Positions 8,800 to 16,810 of a stretch of DNA of 64,000 bases are shown piece by piece. The first letter of the stretch is position 1, and every line of letters starts with the position of its first letter. The position numbers and the translations under genes are program-made. The notes beneath the pieces were generated by a model. That model saw only the letters and a program-made list of their open reading frames with translations. It did not search any database and had not been told where the DNA came from. Location of the stretch: assembly GCA_965140365.1 (NCBI GenBank), contig OZ223196.1. One strand, written 5' to 3'. This DNA comes from Hydrogenovibrio sp965140365 (lineage in GTDB: Bacteria; Pseudomonadota; Gammaproteobacteria; Thiomicrospirales; Thiomicrospiraceae).

Positions 8800-10188
8800 T
8801 TAAAGCTCGGATTTGGCGCGCGCAATGGCGGCCTTGACTTGTTCCGGCGCGGTGCCGCCCAGATGATTTCGAGCCGACACCGAGCCTTCCAAGGTCAACA
8901 CTTCAAAGACATCATCGGTGATGCTGGCGTGGAATCCCTGTAAGGTTTCTAACGACATTTCCGATAAATCTTGGCGGGTTTGCAAGCCATGTGCCACGGC
9001 CAGGCCGACCACTTCGTGCGCATCGCGGAACGGTAAGCCTTTATTGACCAGATAATCCGCCAAATCGGTGGCGGTGGAAAAACCGCGTTTGGCCGCTTCA
9101 TAGGTTACGTCACGATTGACAATAATCGCCGGCACCATGTCGGCAAACGCCCGCAAGCTGCCGCGTACCGTATCGACGGTGTCAAACAGCGGTTCTTTGT
9201 CTTCCTGGTTGTCTTTGTTATACGCCAATGGTTGGGATTTCATCAGCGTCAGCAAACTGATCAGGTGGCCATAAACGCGACCGGTTTTACCGCGAACCAA
9301 TTCCGGTACATCCGGGTTTTTCTTTTGCGGCATAATCGAAGAACCGGTGCAGAAACGGTCCGGTAAATCGATGAAATTGAATTGCGCGGATGACCACAGC
9401 ACCAGCTCTTCCGAAAAACGCGACAAATGCATCAGGAAAGTGGCGGCAAATGCGGTGAATTCAATGGCGAAATCACGATCGGACACGCCGTCCAAAGAGT
9501 TTTGTGAAATGCGGTCAAAGCCCAGCAGTTCAGCCGTCATTTCCCGGTCGATTGGGTAGGTGGTGCCGGCCAGGGCCGCGGAACCCAACGGCATGGTGTT
9601 GACGCGTTTGCGGCAATCTTCCAAACGTTCGACGTCGCGTTTAATCATTTCAAACCACGCCATCATGTGATGGCCAAAAGTCACCGGTTGAGCGGTTTGT
9701 AAATGGGTGAAGCCCGGCATAATGGTGTCGGCCTCTTTTTCGGCCAGAGACAGGATGCCGTGCTGTAAACGCGTCATTTCCGGCAGAATCGCATCAATTT
9801 CGTCCCGAAGGTACAGGCGGATATCGGTGGCGACCTGATCGTTACGCGAACGGCCGGTGTGCAGCTTTTTACCGGTGATGCCGATCAGGTCGGTCAAACG
9901 GGCTTCGATATTCATGTGAATGTCTTCCTGCTTGATCGACCATTCCATTTTGCCGCTTTCAATGTCGTCTTGAACCTGCCCGAGTCCCTGGATAATGTCT
10001 TCCCGTTCCTGTTCGGTCAGCAGGCCGACTTGGCACAGCATTTTGGCATGAGCGATCGACCCTTGAATGTCCTGACGATACATACGTTTGTCGAATTGAA
10101 TCGAGGCGGTAAACTCTTCGACGAAGGCATCCGTGGCTTCACTGAAACGGGCGCTGGACAATTTTTCTTGGTTGTGTTGATTGCTCAT
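8800..10188 (-). CDS. argH: Argininosuccinate lyase
   Basis: Last step of arginine synthesis: splits argininosuccinate into arginine and fumarate. Start chosen at ATG 10188 (protein begins MSNQHNQEKL), giving about 462 residues, the family norm. The open frame continues 40 codons further upstream but those residues do not look like ArgH, and AAAGAAAA sits just before this ATG. The fumarase/aspartase superfamily signature GSSIMPQKKNPD is at about 282-293, and HTGRSRNDQ occurs in the N-terminal third. Substrate-contact motifs are intact. Confidence 0.97.
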   Translation of the reverse strand: MSNQHNQEKLSSARFSEATDAFVEEFTASIQFDKRMYRQDIQGSIAHAKMLCQVGLLTEQEREDIIQGLGQVQDDIESGKMEWSIKQEDIHMNIEARLTDLIGITGKKLHTGRSRNDQVATDIRLYLRDEIDAILPEMTRLQHGILSLAEKEADTIMPGFTHLQTAQPVTFGHHMMAWFEMIKRDVERLEDCRKRVNTMPLGSAALAGTTYPIDREMTAELLGFDRISQNSLDGVSDRDFAIEFTAFAATFLMHLSRFSEELVLWSSAQFNFIDLPDRFCTGSSIMPQKKNPDVPELVRGKTGRVYGHLISLLTLMKSQPLAYNKDNQEDKEPLFDTVDTVRGSLRAFADMVPAIIVNRDVTYEAAKRGFSTATDLADYLVNKGLPFRDAHEVVGLAVAHGLQTRQDLSEMSLETLQGFHASITDDVFEVLTLEGSVSARNHLGGTAPEQVKAAIARAKSEL

Positions 10189-10367
10189 AGTTTTTTCTTT
10201 GCTGTTTATGCGTGTTAAAGGATTCCAATTTGAGAGTTGGTTTTGCCGTCTATTATAAAGATTTCCGCGCCCGCTTGCGGCACTCAATTTGCCATCCAAT
10301 CCTGCCACGCCAGGAGGGCAGGATATTTTGAAAGGTCGGCGGGCAGAAAGAAAGCGAATGATCGGCG

Positions 10368-10898
10368 TTATTGTCCCGGCATGGCGTCAAGACGCAATGG
10401 ATTGCCCATTTTTTGATAAGCATGATTCAGGTGTTTATGAATCAAGGTGGTGTAGAGCTCGATATTGGCGATGCCAACGATATTGTCCGCCACTTTTTCG
10501 CCGTTTCCGTCGATGAAGATCACCGTCGGCGTCAGGTCCGCTTTGTAGCGGCGTGCCAGTTCATCTTTACGAATCGGTTGGCCGTTCACATCGGGAATCG
10601 GTTGGTGTTCGTCGATGCTTAAATAACGCATAAACACCACTTTGCCGTCGTAATCGCCGCCCAGAGCCATAGGGTCAAGCACCTCTTCGCGCAGAATGTG
10701 GCAGAATTCACACCATTCGGCCCCGACGGTTAGCATAATCGGCAGATTGCGTTCCCGTGCCTCAGCCGCCAGTTCTTGCAGATTGGTCAGTTCTTTCAGC
10801 TTCGAATTCGCCGCATAACCGGAAGCGTTGGCGGCTTTGTCACAGCCCGCTAAAAATAAGATGGCTGTCAGCATTGTCGCCAGTAATTTCAAATTCAA
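10368..10898 (-). CDS. Thioredoxin-fold lipoprotein
   Basis: Thioredoxin-like protein with active site CEFC (Cys63/Cys66 from the proposed start) followed by a cis-Pro region (LTPTVIF). Start chosen at TTG 10898: a strong GGAAGGAG lies 7 bp upstream, and the product then begins with a compact signal peptide ending in lipobox LAGC (Cys19). The longer ATG frame at 10931 would bury the signal. Length about 176 residues. Expected in the periplasm, lipid-anchored, as a thiol-disulfide protein similar to SoxW-type or thiol:disulfide interchange proteins; the partner is unknown. It sits between argH and hemC. Confidence 0.8.
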   Translation of the reverse strand: MNLKLLATMLTAILFLAGCDKAANASGYAANSKLKELTNLQELAAEARERNLPIMLTVGAEWCEFCHILREEVLDPMALGGDYDGKVVFMRYLSIDEHQPIPDVNGQPIRKDELARRYKADLTPTVIFIDGNGEKVADNIVGIANIELYTTLIHKHLNHAYQKMGNPLRLDAMPGQ

Positions 10899-11078
10899 AT
10901 CCGTTCTCCTTCCTTGCCCGAGGCTAGGCATTCACTCAGACCCCCATTTTATCGAAAAAACAGCCGTCATTTTGAGTAAAATGGGGAACAATCATGCACA
11001 AACACCGACTGTTTTCAGGGAAATTAATGAGCAGGAAGCGTATGTGCAACCATTCATATTCAACTTTCGGAAGGATCC

Positions 11079-12008
11079 ATGAAGAAAACCCTCAGAATCG
11101 CAACGCGAAAAAGCCCGCTGGCCATGTGGCAGGCCGAATTTGTCAAAGCCGAACTTGAAAAGGCGCATCCCGGATTGGCCGTGGAATTGCTGCCGATGTC
11201 GACCAAAGGCGACAAAATTCTCGATGTGCCGCTGGCGAAAATCGGCGGCAAAGGGCTCTTCACCAAGGAGCTGGAAGATCGCATGATAGCGGGGGAAGCC
11301 GATATCGCGGTGCATTCCATGAAAGACGTTCCGATGGAGTTGCCGGAAGGGTTTGCATTGGGTGCGATTTTAGAGCGCCACGAGCCGACCGACGCTTTTG
11401 TGTCCAATCATTATGAGTGTTTTGACGATTTACCACAGGGCGCGGTTTTAGGCACTTCCAGTCTTCGTCGTAAGGCGCAGTTGATGGCCGCTCGTCCAGA
11501 CTTGGTGGTTAAGGATTTGCGCGGCAATGTCGGCACACGCCTGGGGAAACTGGATGCCGGCGAATACGATGCCATCGTGTTGGCGACCTCCGGTTTGAAA
11601 CGCTTGGAACTAGACGAGCGCATCCGTCATGAACTGCAACCGGAAACCTGTTTGCCGGCCGTGTCGCAAGGCACTTTGGGGATTGAATACTTTGAAAAAG
11701 ATGAGGACGTCTTGGCGTTGATTCAAGTACTGAATCACCGCGATACGGAAATTCGTACCCGTGCCGAGCGCGCCATGAACCATCGCTTGGAAGGTGGCTG
11801 TCAGGTACCGATCGGCGTCTATGCCGAATTGAAAGGCGACGACATTTACTTGCGAGGGCTGGTGGGGGCTTTGGACGGTTCGGAAATCATCCGTGCCGAA
11901 GCCACCGGGCCTCAAACCGACGCGGAAACTTTAGGCATTGGTGTGGCGGAAGACTTGCTTGAACAGGGCGCCGGAGCCATTTTAAAAGAAGTGTATGACC
12001 AAGCTTGA
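11079..12008 (+). CDS. hemC: Porphobilinogen deaminase (hydroxymethylbilane synthase)
   Basis: 309 residues, full length. Polymerises four porphobilinogens to hydroxymethylbilane in haem synthesis. Shows the N-terminal RIATRKSPLAMWQAEFVK, the substrate-binding LDVPLAKIGGKGLFTKELE, and Cys241 in GGCQVPIGVYAE, which carries the dipyrromethane cofactor. GGAAGGATCC precedes the ATG. The last 14 bp overlap the start of hemD, indicating translational coupling; hemX and hemY continue the operon. Confidence 0.98.
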   Translation: MKKTLRIATRKSPLAMWQAEFVKAELEKAHPGLAVELLPMSTKGDKILDVPLAKIGGKGLFTKELEDRMIAGEADIAVHSMKDVPMELPEGFALGAILERHEPTDAFVSNHYECFDDLPQGAVLGTSSLRRKAQLMAARPDLVVKDLRGNVGTRLGKLDAGEYDAIVLATSGLKRLELDERIRHELQPETCLPAVSQGTLGIEYFEKDEDVLALIQVLNHRDTEIRTRAERAMNHRLEGGCQVPIGVYAELKGDDIYLRGLVGALDGSEIIRAEATGPQTDAETLGIGVAEDLLEQGAGAILKEVYDQA

Positions 12009-12768
12009 TGGGCTGACGTTATTCAATACCCGACCGCGACACCAAGCCGCGCATCTGACGCACTTGGCCGAGAATATCGGGGTGACGGTACTGACTTGCC
12101 CAAGTATCGAAATTGAAACGTTATCTTTGCCGGCGGAGGCGGTTACGCGTTTCGGTCGGTTTGATAAAATTGTGTTTGTCAGTCGCAATGCGGTCGCGGT
12201 TTTAAACGATTTATTTCAAGCCGCCGGGCAGGCATCGCCGACGTTTGGCGAGTCGGCCAGGTGTTTTGCGATTGGTCAGGCGACACAGCAGGCGTTGCAA
12301 GCGCAAGGTTGGCCTGTGGCTTCGCTGGACATTGACCAATTTATCAGCGAGGACTTGCTGGCGACGGAAGCATTAAAAGACTTGCAGGGGCAACGTTGTC
12401 TGATTGTCAAAGGCGAAGGCGGACGACCCACCTTGAAAGCCGGTTTGGAAAAGGCCGGAGCGGATGTTGAAGAATGGTTGATTTATCGCCGCCGCCCGGC
12501 GGCATTGTGTGCCCAGGCCTGGTCGAAATTTCAATCCGCCGCGCATCCGGTGGTGCTGGCCAGCAGTTTGCAGGCCTGGTCGAACTTAGTGGCGATGATG
12601 TCGGAAAGCGCCCAGGCCTGGCTGTTTTTACAAGATATAATTGTGTTCAGTGAACGCATCGAACAGGCTATTCGTGAACAAGGGTGGCAGGGCCGGATTT
12701 TTGTGGTGCCCCAACAAAGTGATGACGGCGTACTGAGCGCGCTGAAACAGATCTCAATGCAGAGTTAA
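11995..12768 (+). CDS. hemD: Uroporphyrinogen-III synthase
   Basis: 257 residues. Cyclises hydroxymethylbilane to uroporphyrinogen III. The family is poorly conserved; support comes from the N-terminal LFNTRPRHQAAHLTHL, the KIVFVSRNAV segment, the LIVKGEGGR region and the position between hemC and hemX. It overlaps hemC by 14 bp. It holds two exact CCAGGCCTGG copies (12513, 12612) and one 9/10 copy (near 12570), all read as Gln-Ala-Trp, a remarkable density for one short gene. Confidence 0.93.
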   Translation: MTKLDGLTLFNTRPRHQAAHLTHLAENIGVTVLTCPSIEIETLSLPAEAVTRFGRFDKIVFVSRNAVAVLNDLFQAAGQASPTFGESARCFAIGQATQQALQAQGWPVASLDIDQFISEDLLATEALKDLQGQRCLIVKGEGGRPTLKAGLEKAGADVEEWLIYRRRPAALCAQAWSKFQSAAHPVVLASSLQAWSNLVAMMSESAQAWLFLQDIIVFSERIEQAIREQGWQGRIFVVPQQSDDGVLSALKQISMQS

Positions 12769-12796
12769 TGCGGCAAAGCCGTAAAAGGATACGATT

Positions 12797-14182
12797 ATGG
12801 TAGCTTCTGAAGAACCGATTACCCCAAAAGCCGATCAACGCGTGCTGGACGGGGAAGTGGTGAAGGGTGGTCACGCCAAATCCGAGCATAAAAATCGAAA
12901 AGGCTCGTCCGATGATGACAAACCGTTAAAAGCCAAACGCGACTGGTCCGGCTGGTGGCCGCAAACCTTTATGCAGAAAATGGCGTTGTTGCTGGTGTTG
13001 CTATTGGTTGGCATCATCACCTATCTGGCGATGAAAACCAATCAGCAGGATTGGCAGGTCGAAAAAATCAATCAATTGCAGAGTGATGTCGGTCAGCTGA
13101 AAACGGAAACCAAAACCCTCAAAAGCAGCCAGAACGAATTGAAAGAAGCCTTGACCGCGAAACTGGCGTCACCGGAAAACCAACCCGTTCTCAGTCAGGG
13201 GGATGTTGACGCGGTGAAAAGTGAACTGGAAACCTTTAAGACCAATGTTCAGGACAAGTTAGCCGAGGTGACCCAGCAGTTGAAAGGCATGTCGCAACAG
13301 GCCGGTGAGGCCTCCCAAAAGCTGGGCGAAGCCGTCAAACCGTCACCGGAGTTGCAGGCCAAAGCCAAAGCGTTGGGCGATGAAGTGAACAATCAGTTGC
13401 AACAAATGGGGCAACAGTTGTCCGAATTGTTCGATTTCAAGCAGGAACAACAAGAGCGCAACGAATGGCAAAAACAGCAGGATTCCAAACTGGAATCGGC
13501 GACGGAAGGGGCCGTTTCGGTTGAAGCATTATCGGCAAAACAAATTCATCAATGGGCCTTGGAAATCAATACGCAGTGGTTATTGACCGGCAATGCCGTG
13601 CAGACCCGTCAGCACTTGTTGGCATTGGAAAAAGCCGTTGGGGCCAGCGCGATGGAAGGCAAAAATGATTTCATCCGCCGGATTGGCCAGGATTTGGCTC
13701 GAATTGATACACAACCGAATTCTTCGGCGACGGATGTGACACCGGTGCTTGAGACACTTCGAAATCAAATTCAAAAGCTACCGCCAGCGAAAAAAGTTTC
13801 ACATGAAACCCTTCCTGAAGCATCCGGTCAGACGACGGAACCGTCAGAAACCACGACGGACTCGTCTTGGCAGAAGTTACAGAGTAAATTTGAAGCCCTG
13901 TTTTCAGTACGCAAACGCGAATCGGCTGAGCAGCTGACGCAGGTGGAAAGCTTGATGTTGCATGATGTCTTGATTCAGCGTGGATTGCTGTTGGTGGATC
14001 GTTTGCAATGGGCGCTGGATTCGGAGTCAAAACCGCTATTGGACAAAGCTCAGCAATCGCTCAACGACTTTATGGCGGCCCATTTCCCAGAGCAGGCTGA
14101 AGCGGTCAAAGCGACATTGGCTCCCTTACAGCAGGTGACTTTTTCACCAAGACAGCCGCTGGATATTGCGGAAGGGGTCTAA
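12797..14182 (+). CDS. hemX: HemX-like membrane protein
   Basis: 461 residues: a charged cytoplasmic N-terminus, one transmembrane helix at about 57-75 (ALLLVLLLVGIITYLAM), then a long coiled-coil (about 80-240) and a C-terminal helical domain, the usual HemX (uroporphyrinogen-III C-methyltransferase-like) layout. The methyltransferase label of this family is historical; no SAM-binding motif is visible. Ribosome site AAAGGA lies before the ATG. It lies 28 bp after hemD and 3 bp before hemY, so it is part of the hem operon. Confidence 0.88.
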   Translation: MVASEEPITPKADQRVLDGEVVKGGHAKSEHKNRKGSSDDDKPLKAKRDWSGWWPQTFMQKMALLLVLLLVGIITYLAMKTNQQDWQVEKINQLQSDVGQLKTETKTLKSSQNELKEALTAKLASPENQPVLSQGDVDAVKSELETFKTNVQDKLAEVTQQLKGMSQQAGEASQKLGEAVKPSPELQAKAKALGDEVNNQLQQMGQQLSELFDFKQEQQERNEWQKQQDSKLESATEGAVSVEALSAKQIHQWALEINTQWLLTGNAVQTRQHLLALEKAVGASAMEGKNDFIRRIGQDLARIDTQPNSSATDVTPVLETLRNQIQKLPPAKKVSHETLPEASGQTTEPSETTTDSSWQKLQSKFEALFSVRKRESAEQLTQVESLMLHDVLIQRGLLLVDRLQWALDSESKPLLDKAQQSLNDFMAAHFPEQAEAVKATLAPLQQVTFSPRQPLDIAEGV

Positions 14183-14185
14183 AAC

Positions 14186-15364
14186 ATGATTTCTCGCATT
14201 CTCAAATGGTCTATTTTTCTGGTGGTCGCCACCGGGTTGACCGCCTTGGCGTTGAACGATAACGGGCAAGTATCGATGGTATGGCACGACTGGGTGATTG
14301 AAACCAGTCTGACATTCGCACTGGCGGCCGCCGTCATCGGCTTTGGATCTTTGTATCTGTTGATGCGCCTGGTGATCAATCTTTGGCATTTTCCGGCCTA
14401 TTGGCGTAATCGACGTCAATTGAAACGTTACAGTAAAGCGGAAAACTCCATGGCAAAAGGGATGATTGCCTTGGAATACGGCGATTGGCAACTGGCGGAA
14501 AAGCAGTTGATCAAAATGGCGAAACACTCCGATTCCGGCTTGGTACATTATTTGACTGCGGCCAAAATGGCGCATAATCAGCAGGCGTTTAGTCGTCGAG
14601 ATCAATATCTGGCCGAGGCGAGGCAACGTTTTCCAAACGATAGCGTGACCATTGGATTGGTGGAGGCGCGATTACTGAAGGATTCGGAACCGGACGTGTC
14701 GCTGGTGATCTTGAGTGAATTGCACCAGCAAAGCCCTAAAAATAAGACCATTTTGGCGGAATACGCGCATCTGTTGCTGCAACAACACTATTGGGCACGT
14801 CTAGAAGACATCCTTGGCGAGGTGAAGAAGTTCAAAGCACTGGACAAGGCTGAGATCCAAGCATTGGAGGTGCAGTTATTGGCCGGTAAAGTCGCTCGTG
14901 CCGAAAATCCGGAAGTTTTGGAAAAACTCTGGCAATCACTTTCCGGGCGTCAGCAGTTGAATCCCGCCATTTTGGCGGAGTTTGTGGAACAACGCATGGG
15001 TTGGGGGAAAGAGCAAGGCTTGGCGGATTTGATTGCCAAGAGCCTCTCCAAGCAGTGGGATGATCGATTGGTGTATCAATACGGTCGAATCGAGTTAGGC
15101 CCCGCCTACGAGCGCCTGAAAAAAGCTGAAAAATGGTTGTCGAGTCATGCCGATAATCCGGTTTTATTGCTCACGTTGGGACGTTTGGCTTGCATGAGTC
15201 AATTATGGGGGCAAGCACGTCATTACTTCCAGGAAAGTTTGAAATTGCGGCCGGAGCTGGAAACCTTCCATGCCTTGGCGAAATGCTACGAATCGGAAGG
15301 GCTGGAGGCGCAAGCGGCGTTGACCTATAAAGAAGCCATCCTGCAATTGGAGAAGAAAGCCTAA
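14186..15364 (+). CDS. hemY: HemY protein, membrane-anchored TPR protein
   Basis: 392 residues with two N-terminal membrane helices (about 7-24 and 41-62) enclosing the short NGQVSMVWHDWVIETS loop typical of proteobacterial HemY, then TPR-like repeats to the end. It is not the Bacillus-type protoporphyrinogen oxidase. Linked to haem synthesis by operon position in many proteobacteria, with an unclear biochemical role. The stop codon abuts the stop of the convergent gene with no base between them and no terminator. Confidence 0.92.
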   Translation: MISRILKWSIFLVVATGLTALALNDNGQVSMVWHDWVIETSLTFALAAAVIGFGSLYLLMRLVINLWHFPAYWRNRRQLKRYSKAENSMAKGMIALEYGDWQLAEKQLIKMAKHSDSGLVHYLTAAKMAHNQQAFSRRDQYLAEARQRFPNDSVTIGLVEARLLKDSEPDVSLVILSELHQQSPKNKTILAEYAHLLLQQHYWARLEDILGEVKKFKALDKAEIQALEVQLLAGKVARAENPEVLEKLWQSLSGRQQLNPAILAEFVEQRMGWGKEQGLADLIAKSLSKQWDDRLVYQYGRIELGPAYERLKKAEKWLSSHADNPVLLLTLGRLACMSQLWGQARHYFQESLKLRPELETFHALAKCYESEGLEAQAALTYKEAILQLEKKA

Positions 15365-16666
15365 TCAGTCGGTGTGCTCGGTTTTAGGCGTTTCGGGCTG
15401 TGCCGTCTCTTTCGTCTCACTCTTATACGCTTGGTGCATTCGTTCAATGGCCAGCGCGGTCAATTCCTTAATATTTTGCGTGTCGTAACGGTAGGTCGCG
15501 TAGCCGATTTGAACATCGAATTGATAGCGGGGGGATTCCGCGTCTTCGGTTTCGGTTCTTCCGGCAAAACGTTTCCGTAATACTTGTGACATAACCGGTA
15601 CTTCCTCTTCGGTCATTTCCGGCAAAATAATCAAAAACAAGCGCTCGCCGATACGAAACGGCAGGTCGATATTGCGGGTGTACTCGTTGATGGTGTCGGC
15701 AAACAACTGCACCGAATCGACGGTACTGGTCGCCTGTTCATCTTGGGAAGGGGAGGCTTTCAACAGTTTGATGACCAGAATCGAAAATGGCCGGTGATAA
15801 CGGTCAGACCGGTAAACTTCGAACTGTAAAGCCTCTTTAAAACGATCCTGATGGAAAAAACCGGTCTGATGTTCTGTCACCATTAAGGCGTCCAATTTGA
15901 CGTAAATGGACTTCAGCGTTTGAATATTTTCGGTAATTAACTGGTCGATTAAATCAATTTCAGCAATCTCCTGCTCTTTTCGTTCCCAAAGAATCTCGTC
16001 GTCTTCCAAACGAATATGGTGCATACGCTCTGTCAGGTTTCGAAGCGGTTTGATGAAGTCTTTTTCCAGTACGCGGGTCATCATTACGACCCCGATAATG
16101 AAAAAGCTCAGCATAAACAGAATAAAAAAGGCCCATAAGGTTCCGAACGTCAGTAAGGGGTTGGTTAGGGGAAGGTCAAATAACAGCGTCCCGAGATAGT
16201 TTCCCTGCTTGGCTAAGATGTTGCAAGTGTTGCAACCGGGGCGAAAATAAATGGGGAGGCCGCCGTTGACTTCGGCTGATAGGATATTTAATTGGTGGTT
16301 GAGTCGGTTGGTTTGTTTGGCTGTTTTGAGATATTCCCGCTGTTTTTCAGATAAGAGAACGGTTTCGGGATTGATTTTTTGGGCTGGAATGAACGTGAAA
16401 TGGTTTTGCAGGTTTTTGTGGCGTATTTGCGCTAAAATGATTTCGGCTTGATCGGTCGGGTTATCGGCCGCCGGCAAATCCGAAAAGGTTTGTTGCAACC
16501 GATCCGGTAAGTTTGAAACAGTATTGTGGTAGGCGACGGTGATAAGAGTACCGCTGACCAGCGCGGTGATGGTCAGGGAGGCTAACAAGGCGAATATCGA
16601 AACCCATAGGAACTTTTTGAACGCAAAAACCCGAAAACTTACAGGGTGTGTTTGGCGTTGACTCAT
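15365..16666 (-). CDS. Membrane sensor protein with degenerate GGDEF domain
   Basis: Start chosen at ATG 16666 (MSQRQTHPVSF) because GGAGTGGGG lies directly upstream; about 433 residues. N-terminal membrane helix (about 17-42), periplasmic sensor region with a GCNTCN motif, second membrane helix (FILFMLSFFIIGVVMM), a HAMP-like linker (LEKDFIKPLRNLTERM) and a GGDEF-type domain. The signature has become GERLF and the surrounding active-site residues are lost, so diguanylate cyclase activity is unlikely; a receptor or protein-interaction role is inferred. It is transcribed away from cti and ends against hemY. Confidence 0.75.
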   Translation of the reverse strand: MSQRQTHPVSFRVFAFKKFLWVSIFALLASLTITALVSGTLITVAYHNTVSNLPDRLQQTFSDLPAADNPTDQAEIILAQIRHKNLQNHFTFIPAQKINPETVLLSEKQREYLKTAKQTNRLNHQLNILSAEVNGGLPIYFRPGCNTCNILAKQGNYLGTLLFDLPLTNPLLTFGTLWAFFILFMLSFFIIGVVMMTRVLEKDFIKPLRNLTERMHHIRLEDDEILWERKEQEIAEIDLIDQLITENIQTLKSIYVKLDALMVTEHQTGFFHQDRFKEALQFEVYRSDRYHRPFSILVIKLLKASPSQDEQATSTVDSVQLFADTINEYTRNIDLPFRIGERLFLIILPEMTEEEVPVMSQVLRKRFAGRTETEDAESPRYQFDVQIGYATYRYDTQNIKELTALAIERMHQAYKSETKETAQPETPKTEHTD

Positions 16667-16729
16667 GAACCCCCCACTCCTTTTCATACTTGATGTTTCT
16701 ATCCTACGCTCTTATATGGGAGCACTCAA

Positions 16730-16767
16730 GATTTATTAAGTAATACACGATTTATTAAGTAATACAC
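16730..16767. repeat. Tandem 19-bp duplication upstream of cti
   Basis: Two perfect, directly adjacent copies of GATTTATTAAGTAATACAC (16730-16748 and 16749-16767) in the 144-bp divergent region between the GGDEF protein gene and cti. Each copy holds an imperfect palindrome around TTATTAAGTAA, so it may be a doubled operator. Confidence 0.85.
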
Positions 16768-16810
16768 GCAAATGCGTATTGAAGTTTAATGTGACCAACA
16801 GAGCAGAATA

